In this document: positions 25,401 to 33,373 of the stretch, one piece after another | How the letters are laid out: every line of letters starts with the position of its first letter | Position numbering within the stretch: the stretch's first letter is position 1 | Origin: Halolamina pelagica | Lineage (GTDB): Archaea > Halobacteriota > Halobacteria > Halobacteriales > Haloferacaceae | Direction of reading: 5' to 3' | DNA: 64,000 nucleotides | Assembly: GCF_900115675.1 (NCBI RefSeq) | Contig: NZ_FOXI01000011.1 | Span: 1-64,000, forward strand | Translations under genes and position numbers: made by a program | Notes under the pieces: generated by a model | The model's database searches: none | The model's input: the letters and a program-made list of their open reading frames with translations, nothing else | Told to the model about the DNA's origin: nothing

Positions 25401-27034
25401 TCGCCCACGTGCGCTACGCGACGCCCGGGGTCGGCCTCATCTCGCCGCCGCCGCTGCACGACATCTACTCGATCGAGGACCTGAAACAGCTCATCTTCGA
25501 CCTGAAGTCGGCCAACCCCGACGCCGACGTGAACGTGAAGCTGGTCTCGGAGGACGGCATCGGCACCATCGCCGCCGGCGTCGCCAAGGCCAACGCGGAC
25601 GTGCTCCACGTCTCGGGCCACTCCGGCGGCACGGGGGCGTCGCCGAAGACCTCGATCAAGAACGCCGGCCTCCCGTGGGAACTCGGCCTCGCCGAGGCCA
25701 ACCAGTTCCTCCGGCAGACCGGGCTACGCGACCGCGTCCGGGTCAGCGTCGACGGCGGGTTCAAAACCGGTCGCGACGTGGCCGTCGCCGCCGCGCTGGG
25801 TGCCGAGGAGTACGTCTTCGGTACCGGGTCCCTGGTGTCCTCCGGTTGCGTGATGGCCCGGCAGTGTCACGAGAACACCTGCCCGGTCGGCGTCGCCACG
25901 CAGGACCCGGACCTGCGCGATCGGTTCCCGGGCGAGCCCGAGCACGTGGTGAACTACGTCACGTTCGTCGCCAAGCAGCTCCGGGAGATCATGGCCGAAC
26001 TGGGGGTCACCGACCTCGACGAGCTGATCGGCCGCCCGGAGCTGCTGACCCAGCGCGAGAGCGGTCACTCGCGGGCCGACCAGCTCGACCTCTCGCCGAT
26101 CCTCGCCGATCCCGGGCCGGAACCGCGGACGAAGGTGCGCGAACAGGCTCACCCGGGCGTCGACGACCACTACGACCGCGACCTGCTCGAGGCCGCCGAA
26201 CCGGCGATCGAGGACGGGCAGGCGGTCCGCATCGAGCGCGAGGTGACCAACGCCGACCGCGCGGTCGGGACGTTGCTCTCCGGGGAGATCGCCGACCGCG
26301 TCGGCCTCGACGGCCTCCCGGACGGGACAATCCAAGTGGGCCTGACCGGTACTGCGGGGCAGTCCTTGGGCGCGTTCTGCAAGCAGGGCGTCTCGCTCGG
26401 GCTGACGGGCGCGGCCAACGACTACGTCGGCAAGGGGCTCTCCGGCGGGCGGATCACGGTTCGTCCCCCCGACCGAGCGGCGTTCACCCCGACCGAGAAC
26501 GTCGTCGTCGGCAACGTCGCGCTCTACGGTGCGACCGACGGCGAACTCTACGTCAACGGCCGGGCCGGCGAGCGGTTCGCGGTGCGGAACTCCGGCGCGA
26601 CGGCGGTCGTCGAGGGCCTCGGCGACCACGGTTGTGAGTACATGACCGGCGGCATCGTCGCTGTGCTGGGCGACACCGGGACGAACTTCGCCGCGGGGAT
26701 GTCCGGCGGCGTCGCGTACGTCCACGACCCCGACGGCGACCTCGCGGATCGCGCCAACACGGGGATGGTGACGCTCTCCGGGCTGGGCGAGAAGGACGAA
26801 CGGGTGCTCCGCCGGCTGATCGAGAACCACGTCGCCCGGACCGACAGCGAGCGCGGGCACGACCTGCTCGCGGACTGGGCGGCGACGTGTTCGGCGTTCA
26901 CGAAGGTGATGCCCAACGCCTACAGCCGCGTGATCGAGGAGGAGGGCCGCGAGGACGTTCGCGACAGCCCGCCCGCGGCCGTCGACGACGCGCCCGCGAC
27001 CGGTCCGGCGGCCTCGGCGGTGACCGACGACTGA
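22493..27034 (+). CDS. gltB: glutamate synthase, large subunit (probably ferredoxin-dependent)
   Basis: This is a 1513-residue protein. Residues 1-21 form a propeptide before the nucleophile Cys22 of RSNCGVGAVVDLDGG, which starts the class II glutaminase domain (about 22-430). A central domain follows. The FMN-binding synthase domain contains GRFGVTADYLRDAEEIQIKM (split here from a longer motif), HVSGHSGGTGASPKTS and the 3Fe-4S cysteines in CVMARQCHENTCPVGVA (C1119, C1125, C1130). The GXGXG domain lies near the C-terminus (GLTGAANDYVGKGLSGGRI). It converts glutamine and 2-oxoglutarate to two glutamates. No gltD-like NADPH subunit lies beside it, so ferredoxin is the likely electron donor. The start is the GTG at 22493. 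Confidence 0.96.
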   Translation: MSQSTTNRTTRLADPTEARSNCGVGAVVDLDGGPSHRTVADALELLSNLEHRGATGADPDTGDGAGIMLQRPDRFFEAVVDADLPETYAVGSVFMPDDADAREGLQERFEAHLAAHDVSTVAWRDVPTNNEPLGETARESEPDVWQLFVAPDGIDDEAFDRALYVARKELERAVDDDDPPGAERFYVPSLDRQRLVYKGLLTSEQLADYYPDLRDGRVESELALVHARFSTNTLGAWHLAHPYRGIVHNGEFNTIQGNVNWMRARETDLADDAFGDDLDSLKPIVDDPEQSDTASVDNTLELLTSTGRSVEHALRMLIPEAYRGDEEMLPERTAFYDYHASLIEPWDGPALVVATDGQKVAAALDRNGLRPCRYDVTEDGRLVMSSEAGALDTDPADIEQRERLSPGQLLVADPEAGRIVPDEEVFDDLADEKYAEWVDQEQQRLPERDSFALRGDDALRPRQAAFGYTHDQIDQLLEPMARDGSDPVGSMGDDTPLSVLADHERPLFSYFKQLFAQVSNPPIDYIREELVTSLETRLGHQRNLLDETPAHARQLVLDSPVLTDPTAERIKNLDGGDAALSTTVVDTTFDPETDLETAVQDLRADATAAIEAGADIVVLSDREVGPDRLAIPSLLATGAVHHSLVRNGLRNHAGLVVESGDPREVHHLATLVGYGAGAVNPYLAYQTIEDVVAGPDGADREAAIAAYVDALEDGLLKTMAKMGISTVESYQGAQVFEAVGLDDDLVAEYFEGTRIRTGGITLDQIEADLRGRHEVGFGDGGQQGAADTDDPDLERQGEYESRTGGIKHGWNRKTTGTLQQAVRQGDYGIYEEFVDLVEGGTAHPETLRSLLAFDSDREPVDVDDVESIESIAEHFSTAAMSLGSLSPEAHENNAVAMSRTGGKANTGEGGEPPERFDTERACEVKQVASGRFGVTADYLRDAEEIQIKMAQGSKPGEGGHLPGEKVNEMIAHVRYATPGVGLISPPPLHDIYSIEDLKQLIFDLKSANPDADVNVKLVSEDGIGTIAAGVAKANADVLHVSGHSGGTGASPKTSIKNAGLPWELGLAEANQFLRQTGLRDRVRVSVDGGFKTGRDVAVAAALGAEEYVFGTGSLVSSGCVMARQCHENTCPVGVATQDPDLRDRFPGEPEHVVNYVTFVAKQLREIMAELGVTDLDELIGRPELLTQRESGHSRADQLDLSPILADPGPEPRTKVREQAHPGVDDHYDRDLLEAAEPAIEDGQAVRIEREVTNADRAVGTLLSGEIADRVGLDGLPDGTIQVGLTGTAGQSLGAFCKQGVSLGLTGAANDYVGKGLSGGRITVRPPDRAAFTPTENVVVGNVALYGATDGELYVNGRAGERFAVRNSGATAVVEGLGDHGCEYMTGGIVAVLGDTGTNFAAGMSGGVAYVHDPDGDLADRANTGMVTLSGLGEKDERVLRRLIENHVARTDSERGHDLLADWAATCSAFTKVMPNAYSRVIEEEGREDVRDSPPAAVDDAPATGPAASAVTDD

Positions 27035-27384
27035 CGGTTTCGTTTTCCTTTTTGCCCGATTTCGGGGCGGAAAGACGTACTACAGACTCGGGGTGGCCAC
27101 CGAAGCACAAGCGAAGGCGATGCACGAACTTGCCTCGAAGGTCCACCAGAATCTGGTCAACCGAAGTCAAGTACGGTACGAATGTCTCTGCTGAGCAGTT
27201 CATTCAGGCCTTTTCCGGTTTGTTAGCAGAGCATCCCCTTGACCGAGTTCAACGGCACGAGTGAATTGGCCAACTCGGAACGACAGATTTCGAGGAATCG
27301 CTCCGCACGTTTTCGTCCGTCACGGAAACGGCCTATGGTAACTACCCACACGCTTAACACGGTTCCCGACGTACTGCCGCGTGC
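27035..27384. other. intergenic stretch with decayed coding sequence
   Basis: These 350 bases have lower GC and more even codon positions than the flanks. Reading frames such as LGVATEAQAKAMHELASKVH (plus strand, about 27090-27150) and SAEQFIQAFSGLLAEHPLDR (about 27190-27250) look like pieces of real proteins in different frames with stops between. No parent family was recognised. A poly-T tract just after the gltB stop (GTTTTCCTTTTTG, about 27045) could act as its terminator. Confidence 0.4.
27043..27054 (+). terminator. T-rich candidate terminator of gltB
   Basis: CGTTTTCCTTTTTGCC begins about ten bases after the gltB stop. Haloarchaeal termination often uses T runs without a hairpin. Confidence 0.4.
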
Positions 27385-27696
27385 ATGGTGCGTACGGTTC
27401 CACCGAACGAGGAAGCACGGAGCGTCTTCGAACGCCTCGGCTACGCGGTCTCCGGCGACGGCCCGGAGTTCGTCGCGGAACGGAAGTGGCGGTCCGTCCG
27501 GGTACGGACACTCTGCGCGGAGGACGCCACCAAGCCGGGAACCCTCGACGGGGAGTATGGCCTCGAATGCCTCGTAACGTGGACCGACTGCGTCGACGAA
27601 CTCGACGAACGACTCAGCGAACAGGCGCCGGAGGGCGAGTGGGCGATCATCGGCGTCGACGACGACGGGGAGTACGAAGTCCACCGCGCCGCCTAA
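27385..27696 (+). CDS. conserved haloarchaeal protein (DUF7116-like)
   Basis: The protein has 103 residues: MVRTVPPNEEARSVFERLGY, then VSGDGPEFVAERKWRSVRVR and ECLVTWTDCVDELDERLSEQ. EWAIIGVDDDGEYEVHRA closes it. The build, a helix followed by mixed strands with no membrane segment or catalytic motif, recurs in small haloarchaeal proteins of unknown function. The family number is a recollection. It stands alone between the decayed region and the MscS gene. Confidence 0.6.
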   Translation: MVRTVPPNEEARSVFERLGYAVSGDGPEFVAERKWRSVRVRTLCAEDATKPGTLDGEYGLECLVTWTDCVDELDERLSEQAPEGEWAIIGVDDDGEYEVHRAA

Positions 27697-27826
27697 CCGA
27701 CCACGGCTCGTGACCTGCCGGTGCCGTCGTGTGCCGGTGACGAAACGCGACGCCGTGGTCGCATCCGTGCGGCACGACCACCGATCGCCTCCCACCTTTT
27801 TACGCGCGACCGCCGAGGGCTAGCCC

Positions 27827-28426
27827 ATGCTGGCGCTCCAGTTCGGGCTGATCGAGGAGGGGATCAATCGGTTCGTGGACGGGATCGCGGGCGCCATCCC
27901 CCGTGTGCTCTCGGGGATCGTCTTCCTGGTGATCGCGGCGGTACTGGCGAAACTCGTGATGGTCGTCGTCCGGGTCGCCCTCGACCGCGCGCTGCCGAGC
28001 GAGTCGGACGTGTATCGTCGCTTCGTCAGCACCATCGTCGCCGCCTTCCTCTGGTTCGGGATCGCGCTCTCCTTCCTCTCGATCGTCGGGCTCGAGCAGA
28101 TCGCCGCCTCGATGGGGACCGCCGCCGGCTTCCTCGCGCTGGGGATCTCCTACTCGCTCTCGAACATGATCGCCGACGCCGTCGCCGGGGTCTACCTCAT
28201 CCGGGATCCGGACTTCATGCCGGGCGACCGGGTGAAAGTCGGCGACGTGTCCGGCACGGTCACGACCATCGAACTCCGCAAGACCCGGTTCCGCGACGAG
28301 AACGACGACACGGTGGTCCGGGGCAACGCCGAGATCGAGAAGAAGTGGACGAAACTGGACGATACCGACGAGACGGGGGAGTCCGACGCTGACGGGACGG
28401 CCGAATCGAGCGATACCACGGCATAG
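27827..28426 (+). CDS. small mechanosensitive channel (MscS) family protein
   Basis: This is a 199-residue protein with three membrane helices (about 25-50, 65-85 and 92-118). The third is followed by SYSLSNMIADAVAGVYLIRD and the start of the MscS beta domain (MPGDRVKVGDVSGTVTTIEL, then RKTRFRDENDDTVVRGN). It lacks the large C-terminal alpha-beta domain of bacterial MscS and ends in an acidic tail (DETGESDADGTAESSDTTA). It is likely a minimal osmotic-release channel. Confidence 0.85.
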   Translation: MLALQFGLIEEGINRFVDGIAGAIPRVLSGIVFLVIAAVLAKLVMVVVRVALDRALPSESDVYRRFVSTIVAAFLWFGIALSFLSIVGLEQIAASMGTAAGFLALGISYSLSNMIADAVAGVYLIRDPDFMPGDRVKVGDVSGTVTTIELRKTRFRDENDDTVVRGNAEIEKKWTKLDDTDETGESDADGTAESSDTTA

Positions 28427-28482
28427 CAGGGCATAACGGATTGGGCGAGAGGCTTATCACCACGAGCCCCGAAATTCCGGTA

Positions 28483-29427
28483 ATGTTCGTCGGTCACGCG
28501 CTGCTGGCGTTCGCCCTCGTCGGCGGGACAGCAGCGCTGCTGACCGACCGCCGGGTCGCCCTCCGCCTCGGCATCGTCGCCGCGGCGTTCGCGACCGTCC
28601 CCGACGTGGACATGGTGTACGCGCTGGCCGGCCTCGTCGGCGCCGAGGGCGGCGTGATGGGCACCGTGAGCTCCTTCTGGGCGGCCAGCACCGCCGTCCA
28701 CCGCACGATCACCCACTCGCTGCTGGTCGCACCCGTCGCGGCCGGCCTCGCGGGTGCGTGGCTCCACGGCCGCCGCACTAACGCCCCCCAGTGGCTCGGC
28801 GTCGCCGTCGTGCTCGGTGCCGGCCTCGGAACCGTCGCGACGCTGGTCAGCGGGGCGCTCGGCGGCGCCGTGATGGCCGTCTTCGTCGTCGCCGCCGTCG
28901 CGGTCGCGGAGGGCGTCGAGCAGTACACCGAGTTCGGCCCGCGGGCGACGGCCGCCGCCGGCCTCGTCGGCCTGCTCTCGCACCCCTTCGGCGACCTCGC
29001 GACCGGCGAGCCGCCGGCCTTCCTCTACCCGCTGAACGCGCCGCTGGTGACCGAGCGGGTCGCCCTCGCCGACGACGCGACGCTCCACCTGCTGGGCGCG
29101 TTCGGCGTCGAGCTCGCCGCCATCTGGGCCGGCCTGCTGGTGGCGATGTGGCTGCTCGAGCGCCCGATCCGGACGGCGATCGACTTCCGGGCGGTCGTGG
29201 GCGTCGGCTACGCGCTGGCCGCGCTGGCGATCCCGGCGCCGACGCTCGACTTCTCCTACCACTTCGTGTTCTCGGTGCTCTCGGTGGGGATGATCGGCGC
29301 CGTCCCCCGGGTTCGGTTCCCGAACGTGGCCGTCGAGCGCCCGGACGCCATCAGCGCCGCGCTGACCGGGCTGGCTGCGGTGACGCTGGCCGGCATGGCC
29401 TACGCAGTCACGTACACCCTGGTTTAG
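28483..29427 (+). CDS. YdjM-like (metal-dependent hydrolase family) membrane protein
   Basis: The protein has 314 residues and about eight hydrophobic helices. MFVGHALLAFALVGGTAALL, then VPDVDMVYA and STAVHRTITHSLL provide the His/Asp pattern (GHA, PDVD, HRxxTHS) of the YdjM/LexA-regulated membrane hydrolase family. It may be a phospholipase-like or undecaprenyl-pyrophosphatase-like enzyme; no substrate is established. The start is ATG 28483. Its stop codon overlaps the stop of the convergent TctA gene (29424-29427). Confidence 0.82.
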   Translation: MFVGHALLAFALVGGTAALLTDRRVALRLGIVAAAFATVPDVDMVYALAGLVGAEGGVMGTVSSFWAASTAVHRTITHSLLVAPVAAGLAGAWLHGRRTNAPQWLGVAVVLGAGLGTVATLVSGALGGAVMAVFVVAAVAVAEGVEQYTEFGPRATAAAGLVGLLSHPFGDLATGEPPAFLYPLNAPLVTERVALADDATLHLLGAFGVELAAIWAGLLVAMWLLERPIRTAIDFRAVVGVGYALAALAIPAPTLDFSYHFVFSVLSVGMIGAVPRVRFPNVAVERPDAISAALTGLAAVTLAGMAYAVTYTLV

Positions 29428-30725
29428 AGCCCGAGCGCCAGCGGGCCGAGCAACACCCCCATGAGGTACACCCGGCGCGCGCCGATCCGGACCGCGATCA
29501 GCCCGACGAGCGTCGCGAGCGCGAACACGGCGATCCCCGCCGCCCCGGTGAACAGCGCCGCGAGCACGACCAGCAGCCCCAGCACGGCGAACGCCAGCCG
29601 GCGCTGATCGAGCCGTGAGACCACACGAAACGCCGCGTCGCCCAGCAGGCCGACGAGCACGAACCCCACCGCGGCCGCGACGACGACGACCGGCAGCAGC
29701 ACCGACAGCGAGAGCGGCACCCCGGCGTCGTCGACGGCCACGAGCACGCCCGACCGCGGCGCGCCGAGGGCGACGAGCGCGAACAGCGAGAACACCGCCG
29801 TCGAACTGTTCGCCCCGCTGGTGGCGACGACGAACCCCCGGAGGTCGCTCCGGGCCGGCACCGCGGGCAGCGAGACGGTCGCGGCGACGCCCGCCGAGAC
29901 GCCCGGGAGGTAGCCCACCGCCGCGCCCGAGAGTCCACCCGCGCCCGCGGCGATACCCAGATCCACCGGCGGGATGGCGAGCTGGGCGTCGTCCTGCTCG
30001 GGCACGCCGCCGCCGTGGACCGCGTCGAGGAGCACGGGCGCACCGAACAGCCCGCCGAACAGCGGCGCGAGCACGCCGCCGGCGACGGGCCCGGAAAGGG
30101 AGAGCCCCAGCACCGCCGCGCCGAGCGCCGTCGCCAGTCCGAACGCGAGCAGCCCGGCGAGCCGGGCGGCGTGGGAGGGTTCGGTCGCGAGCATGAGCGC
30201 GAGCACCGCGGCGGCGACGACGGGGAACCACGCCGTGAGCAGCGGCGCGAGTCGGAGCATCGCCCACGTCACCGGGAACGCGAGCAGGGTCGCGACGGCG
30301 ACCGCGGAACCGGAGCCCAGCGCGGAGAGTCTGAGCGCTTCGCGTCCCCGTCCGCGGAGGACGAGTCGGTGCCCCGGGAGCGCGGCCGCCGCCATCGCGC
30401 CGTCGGGCACGCCCAGCGCGAGCGACGGGACGATGTCGAGGAACGTGTGGACCACGCCGGCCGCGAGCATCGCCGCGCCGAGGGCGAGCGGATCGACGGG
30501 GACGTGCGGCGCCGCGCCGGCGAGCAGCAGCGCGAAGTTGTTGGCGTGCAGGCCCGGCACCAGCCCCGAGCAGGTGCCGAGCAGACAGCCCGCGACGGTG
30601 GCGACGACGACGGGGAGGAGGAGTTCGGGCTCGGCCCGGGGGCCGAGCGGGACCCCGGCGACGCTGCCGATGGCCGTCGCTCCGGGGGTGGGCGTGTCGA
30701 CGGTCACACCGGGGCCGAGCCACAT
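29424..30725 (-). CDS. TctA-family (tripartite tricarboxylate transporter permease-like) protein
   Basis: This is a 433-residue protein of about 11-12 helices. GTCSGLVPGLHANNFALLLA and VVHTFLDIVPSLALGVPDGA are the N-terminal repeat motifs of the archaeal TctA branch, and VGYLPGVSAGVAATVSLPAV is the second-half counterpart (the inverted Gly-Pro-Gly hairpin). Bacterial TctA is the large membrane subunit for citrate-type acids, working with TctB and a TctC binding protein, neither of which is seen here. Archaeal members stand alone. The UspA-family gene lies 29 bases upstream in the same orientation, suggesting one mRNA. Confidence 0.82.
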   Translation of the reverse strand: MWLGPGVTVDTPTPGATAIGSVAGVPLGPRAEPELLLPVVVATVAGCLLGTCSGLVPGLHANNFALLLAGAAPHVPVDPLALGAAMLAAGVVHTFLDIVPSLALGVPDGAMAAAALPGHRLVLRGRGREALRLSALGSGSAVAVATLLAFPVTWAMLRLAPLLTAWFPVVAAAVLALMLATEPSHAARLAGLLAFGLATALGAAVLGLSLSGPVAGGVLAPLFGGLFGAPVLLDAVHGGGVPEQDDAQLAIPPVDLGIAAGAGGLSGAAVGYLPGVSAGVAATVSLPAVPARSDLRGFVVATSGANSSTAVFSLFALVALGAPRSGVLVAVDDAGVPLSLSVLLPVVVVAAAVGFVLVGLLGDAAFRVVSRLDQRRLAFAVLGLLVVLAALFTGAAGIAVFALATLVGLIAVRIGARRVYLMGVLLGPLALGL

Positions 30726-30754
30726 CCGGGCCGGAGTGGTCCCGGTCTCCTACT

Positions 30755-31174
30755 TCAACTCTGGGTCTGCCCGTCGGCGGAGACCGTGATGACTGTACAG
30801 TCGAGCTGTTCCTCCAGATACCGGCCCACGTCGGGCGACTCGAACAGCTTGTTCAGCATCTTCCGGAAGCGGCCGGCCTGCTTCGAGCCGATCACGACCA
30901 CGTCGGCGCCCTCGTCGGCGACCTCCTCCATGATCGTCTCCTCGACCAGGAACCCCTGGCGGACGACGTAGCGCGAGCGGTCGATCGGCCCGACCTTGGC
31001 CTCGACCGCCCGCTTGAGGTCCACGCGGCTCACGTTGTGGTTGTTCTGGAACAGGTCGACGTGCAGCACCGACAGGTCGGCGTCGCGCTCCTCCGCGATG
31101 CGGACGGCCTCCCGGAGGGTCGCCGCGGAGTGTTTCGAGAGCGGGTAGCGAACCGGGACGACGACCAACGTCAT
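30755..31174 (-). CDS. universal stress protein (UspA family)
   Basis: The protein has 139 residues of Usp alpha/beta fold: MTLVVVPVRYPLSKHSAATL at the start, DLSVLHVDLF, and ADVVVIGSKQAGRFRKML near the end. The usual ATP loop GxxGxxxxxxxGSxxxxxxxx is altered (GSKQAGRFRKMLNKLFESPD), so nucleotide binding is uncertain. The ATG at 31174 is used, since the upstream codons from 31201 give MSSGLGGDR with no Usp character. It appears to lead the TctA-like permease gene in an operon, a pairing that suggests a regulatory or stress role for the transporter. Confidence 0.88.
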   Translation of the reverse strand: MTLVVVPVRYPLSKHSAATLREAVRIAEERDADLSVLHVDLFQNNHNVSRVDLKRAVEAKVGPIDRSRYVVRQGFLVEETIMEEVADEGADVVVIGSKQAGRFRKMLNKLFESPDVGRYLEEQLDCTVITVSADGQTQS

Positions 31175-31222
31175 ACGATCACCTCCGAGGCCGGACGACA
31201 AATGCGTACCCCTTCGGGCGGC

Positions 31223-32644
31223 TCAGGGCTCGAAGACCATCCGCCCCTCCACCTTCACGTCGAGCCCGCCGCGTCGGGCGTGTTCGGCCAGCACGTCGTG
31301 CTGGATCCCGACCTCGCCGGCGCGGTGGCGCTGTTCGATCGTCGGGAACTCGTGGTCGGAGTGGAGCAGGTACTCCGCGGTCGCGACCGTGTAGCGCTGC
31401 TCCGGGTCGATCGGCTCGCCGTCGACGCGCGCGTCGAGCAGTTCGCCCGCCTCGTGGTCCCAGCGCAGGCTGGCGCCGCTGAGGTGGGCGTGCCACCAGT
31501 GGGGCTCGCCGAAGTCGAGTTCGCTGCCGTCGGCCTCGCTGAAGGTCTCCAGGAGTTCGCGGCCGGTGAGTTCGACGACCACCACTGGCTCCTCGAAGGG
31601 GAGCACGCTCACGAGATCCGCGAGCGTCACGTCGCCCGACAGCGCCGGGCCCTCGCGGATCCCGCCGCCGTTCTGGAGCCCCACGTCGGCGTCCGCCGCG
31701 GCGCGGTAGGCGTCGGCGACGAAGTTACCGATCCTGGACTCGCCGCCGAAGGTGGTCTCGTCGGTCCGGGCGAGCGGTTCGTCGACGGTCGCGACCGTCT
31801 CGGTCAGGCCGGCCGACTCGCGGCGGCGCTCGAGCGCGTCGGTCAGGTCCTCGTGGACGGGCCCCTCGCTGGGGTCCTCGTGGACGGGCCCCTCGCTGGG
31901 GTCGATCACGCGCGCGCTCGCGGCAACGCCGCCGTCGCCCCGGGCCGCCGCCGCGTCGTCGGCCCCGAGTTCGATCTCGACGAACTCGTGACCGTTCACG
32001 CCCGGGCGCGTACAGAGCGCCCCGTCGACGTACTCGGTACGGACGCTGTGGACGTGGCCGCCGAGGATCGCGTCCACGTCGACCCGGCGGGCGAGTTCGT
32101 CGTCGCCGCCGCCGAGGTGGGAGAGCGCGACGACGTAGTCGACACCCTCGTCGCGGAGTTCCGCGACCGCTTCGTCGGCGGCCGCGTAGGGGTCAGTGAA
32201 CGTGAGCGGTGCGGCCTGGGGGTTGATCGAGTCGGTCGTCGGGTCAGTCAGGCCGAAGAAGCCGACGCGCTCGCCGTCGGCCTCGGCGATCGTCCACGGG
32301 ACGACGCCCTCCGCGGCGCCGAAGGGCTCGCCGTCCTCGTCGAGCGTGTTCGCGCTGACCCACGTGAACTCGCTGTCGGCGACGATCTCCCGCGTGGCGT
32401 CGGGGCCGTAGTCGAAGTCGTGGTTGCCGAACGTGTCGGCGACGGTGTCGACGGCGTCGGCGAAGTCGAGCACCTGTCGCCCGCTGGCCGCGAGCGAGAC
32501 GACGCCGGGTGCGGTGGTGTCGCCCGTGCCGACGACGAGGGCGTCCTCGCCGTCGCGTTCGCGGATCCGGCCCGCGAAGCGCCCCGCCCGCTCGGCGTCG
32601 TCGTAGAGGTTCTCGATATCGGAGTAGTGGAGGAGACGAACCAT
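31223..32644 (-). CDS. 5'-nucleotidase / bifunctional metallophosphoesterase
   Basis: The protein has 473 residues and no signal peptide, so it is cytoplasmic. The N-terminal metallophosphatase domain starts MVRLLHYSDIENLYDD and includes VVGTGDTTAPG, FGNHDFDYG, VALSHLGGG and LGGHVHSV. The C-terminal 5'-nucleotidase domain (about 270-473) includes RIGNFVADAYR, LQNGGGIREG and SGASLRWDHEAGE. An internal duplication of nine residues (DPSEGPVHE twice) lies in the linker. It probably removes phosphate from nucleotides or sugar nucleotides. The start is the ATG at 32644, dodecin lying upstream. Confidence 0.88.
   Translation of the reverse strand: MVRLLHYSDIENLYDDAERAGRFAGRIRERDGEDALVVGTGDTTAPGVVSLAASGRQVLDFADAVDTVADTFGNHDFDYGPDATREIVADSEFTWVSANTLDEDGEPFGAAEGVVPWTIAEADGERVGFFGLTDPTTDSINPQAAPLTFTDPYAAADEAVAELRDEGVDYVVALSHLGGGDDELARRVDVDAILGGHVHSVRTEYVDGALCTRPGVNGHEFVEIELGADDAAAARGDGGVAASARVIDPSEGPVHEDPSEGPVHEDLTDALERRRESAGLTETVATVDEPLARTDETTFGGESRIGNFVADAYRAAADADVGLQNGGGIREGPALSGDVTLADLVSVLPFEEPVVVVELTGRELLETFSEADGSELDFGEPHWWHAHLSGASLRWDHEAGELLDARVDGEPIDPEQRYTVATAEYLLHSDHEFPTIEQRHRAGEVGIQHDVLAEHARRGGLDVKVEGRMVFEP
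31847..31900. repeat. 27-bp exact tandem duplication inside the 5'-nucleotidase gene
   Basis: GTCCTCGTGGACGGGCCCCT and the following bases recur exactly at 31847-31873 and 31874-31900. The unit is nine codons, giving DPSEGPVHE twice in the interdomain linker, so the frame is kept. Confidence 0.9.
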
Positions 32645-32715
32645 TGGGTAGCCGGAAGCAATCGGGCGGCGGGCAAGAAGCCGTCGGGAGCGGATCGATC
32701 GCCCCCGCAGGCAGC

Positions 32716-32916
32716 TCAATCCTGCAGTTCGAACGCGACTTCGACTTCCGCCTGGTACTGCCGGTCGTCGACGCTCGCGAGTTCGACGCCGAACTCCTGT
32801 ACTTCCGCCCACTTCACGTTGTCCAGCGTGTCCTCCGCGCGGTCGATGGCGTCGTCGGCCGCGGCGTCGAAGCTCTCGCTGCTCGATCCGATCAGAGTGA
32901 TCTTCTTGTGAACCAT
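32716..32916 (-). CDS. dodecin (flavin-binding protein)
   Basis: The 66-residue protein is [20 protein letters not shown], then [20 protein letters not shown] and [20 protein letters not shown]. The dodecin family shows the same K-x-I-x-L-x-GSSxxSxxxA start and a flavin-stacking Trp in VKWAEV. Twelve subunits form a hollow sphere that stores riboflavin or other flavins in haloarchaea. It is upstream of the nucleotidase gene in the same direction (71 bases). Flavin handling and a nucleotide phosphatase being adjacent may be chance. Confidence 0.95.
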   Translation of the reverse strand: MVHKKITLIGSSSESFDAAADDAIDRAEDTLDNVKWAEVQEFGVELASVDDRQYQAEVEVAFELQD

Positions 32917-33022
32917 CACGTCGTGCTTCGGCGGGCGACCACATAAACGGGCCGGCCAGTCGACCGCCCGACCGTCACCCCGTGGCCGACAGCTTTTGCT
33001 TCCCCTCGGCCCAACGACCGGT

Positions 33023-33373
33023 ATGGACACCGGCAACTCGTACGTCAACGCCCTCCTCGGCGCGGCCGTGACGATCGTCTTCTCCTTCGCCGGCGTTTCG
33101 CCGCTGCTCGGCGGCGCAGCCGCCGGCTTCCTCGAGCGCCGCGACGGCGCCCGGATCGGCGCGCTCGCGGGGCTGTTCGCCGCCCTCCCGATGGCCGCCG
33201 TCGTGGTGTTGTTCGGCGGCTTCGCCTTCCTGCTGATGGGGTTCGGTGAACCGTTCGCCGGCGGGGTCGTGATCCTGCTGTTCGCGGTGCTGTTCGTCGC
33301 CGTCTACACCGTCGCGCTCTCCACCGTTGGTGGCGTCCTCGGCGTCTACCTCGCCGAGGAGTTCCGCGACTGA
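33023..33373 (+). CDS. DUF5518-type membrane protein
   Basis: The 116-residue protein has four hydrophobic segments: [20 protein letters not shown] at the N-terminus, [39 protein letters not shown] and [20 protein letters not shown]. The [21 protein letters not shown] pattern resembles DUF5518 proteins, small haloarchaeal membrane proteins of unknown role. It converges with and overlaps the VanZ-type gene by 28 bases. Confidence 0.75.
   Translation: MDTGNSYVNALLGAAVTIVFSFAGVSPLLGGAAAGFLERRDGARIGALAGLFAALPMAAVVVLFGGFAFLLMGFGEPFAGGVVILLFAVLFVAVYTVALSTVGGVLGVYLAEEFRD

Noticed and set aside
23527-26637. A 1036-codon plus-strand frame inside gltB
   Set aside because: It is Arg/Pro-rich, lies in another frame of a clear 1513-residue enzyme and has no domain. 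High GC makes such long shadow frames common here.
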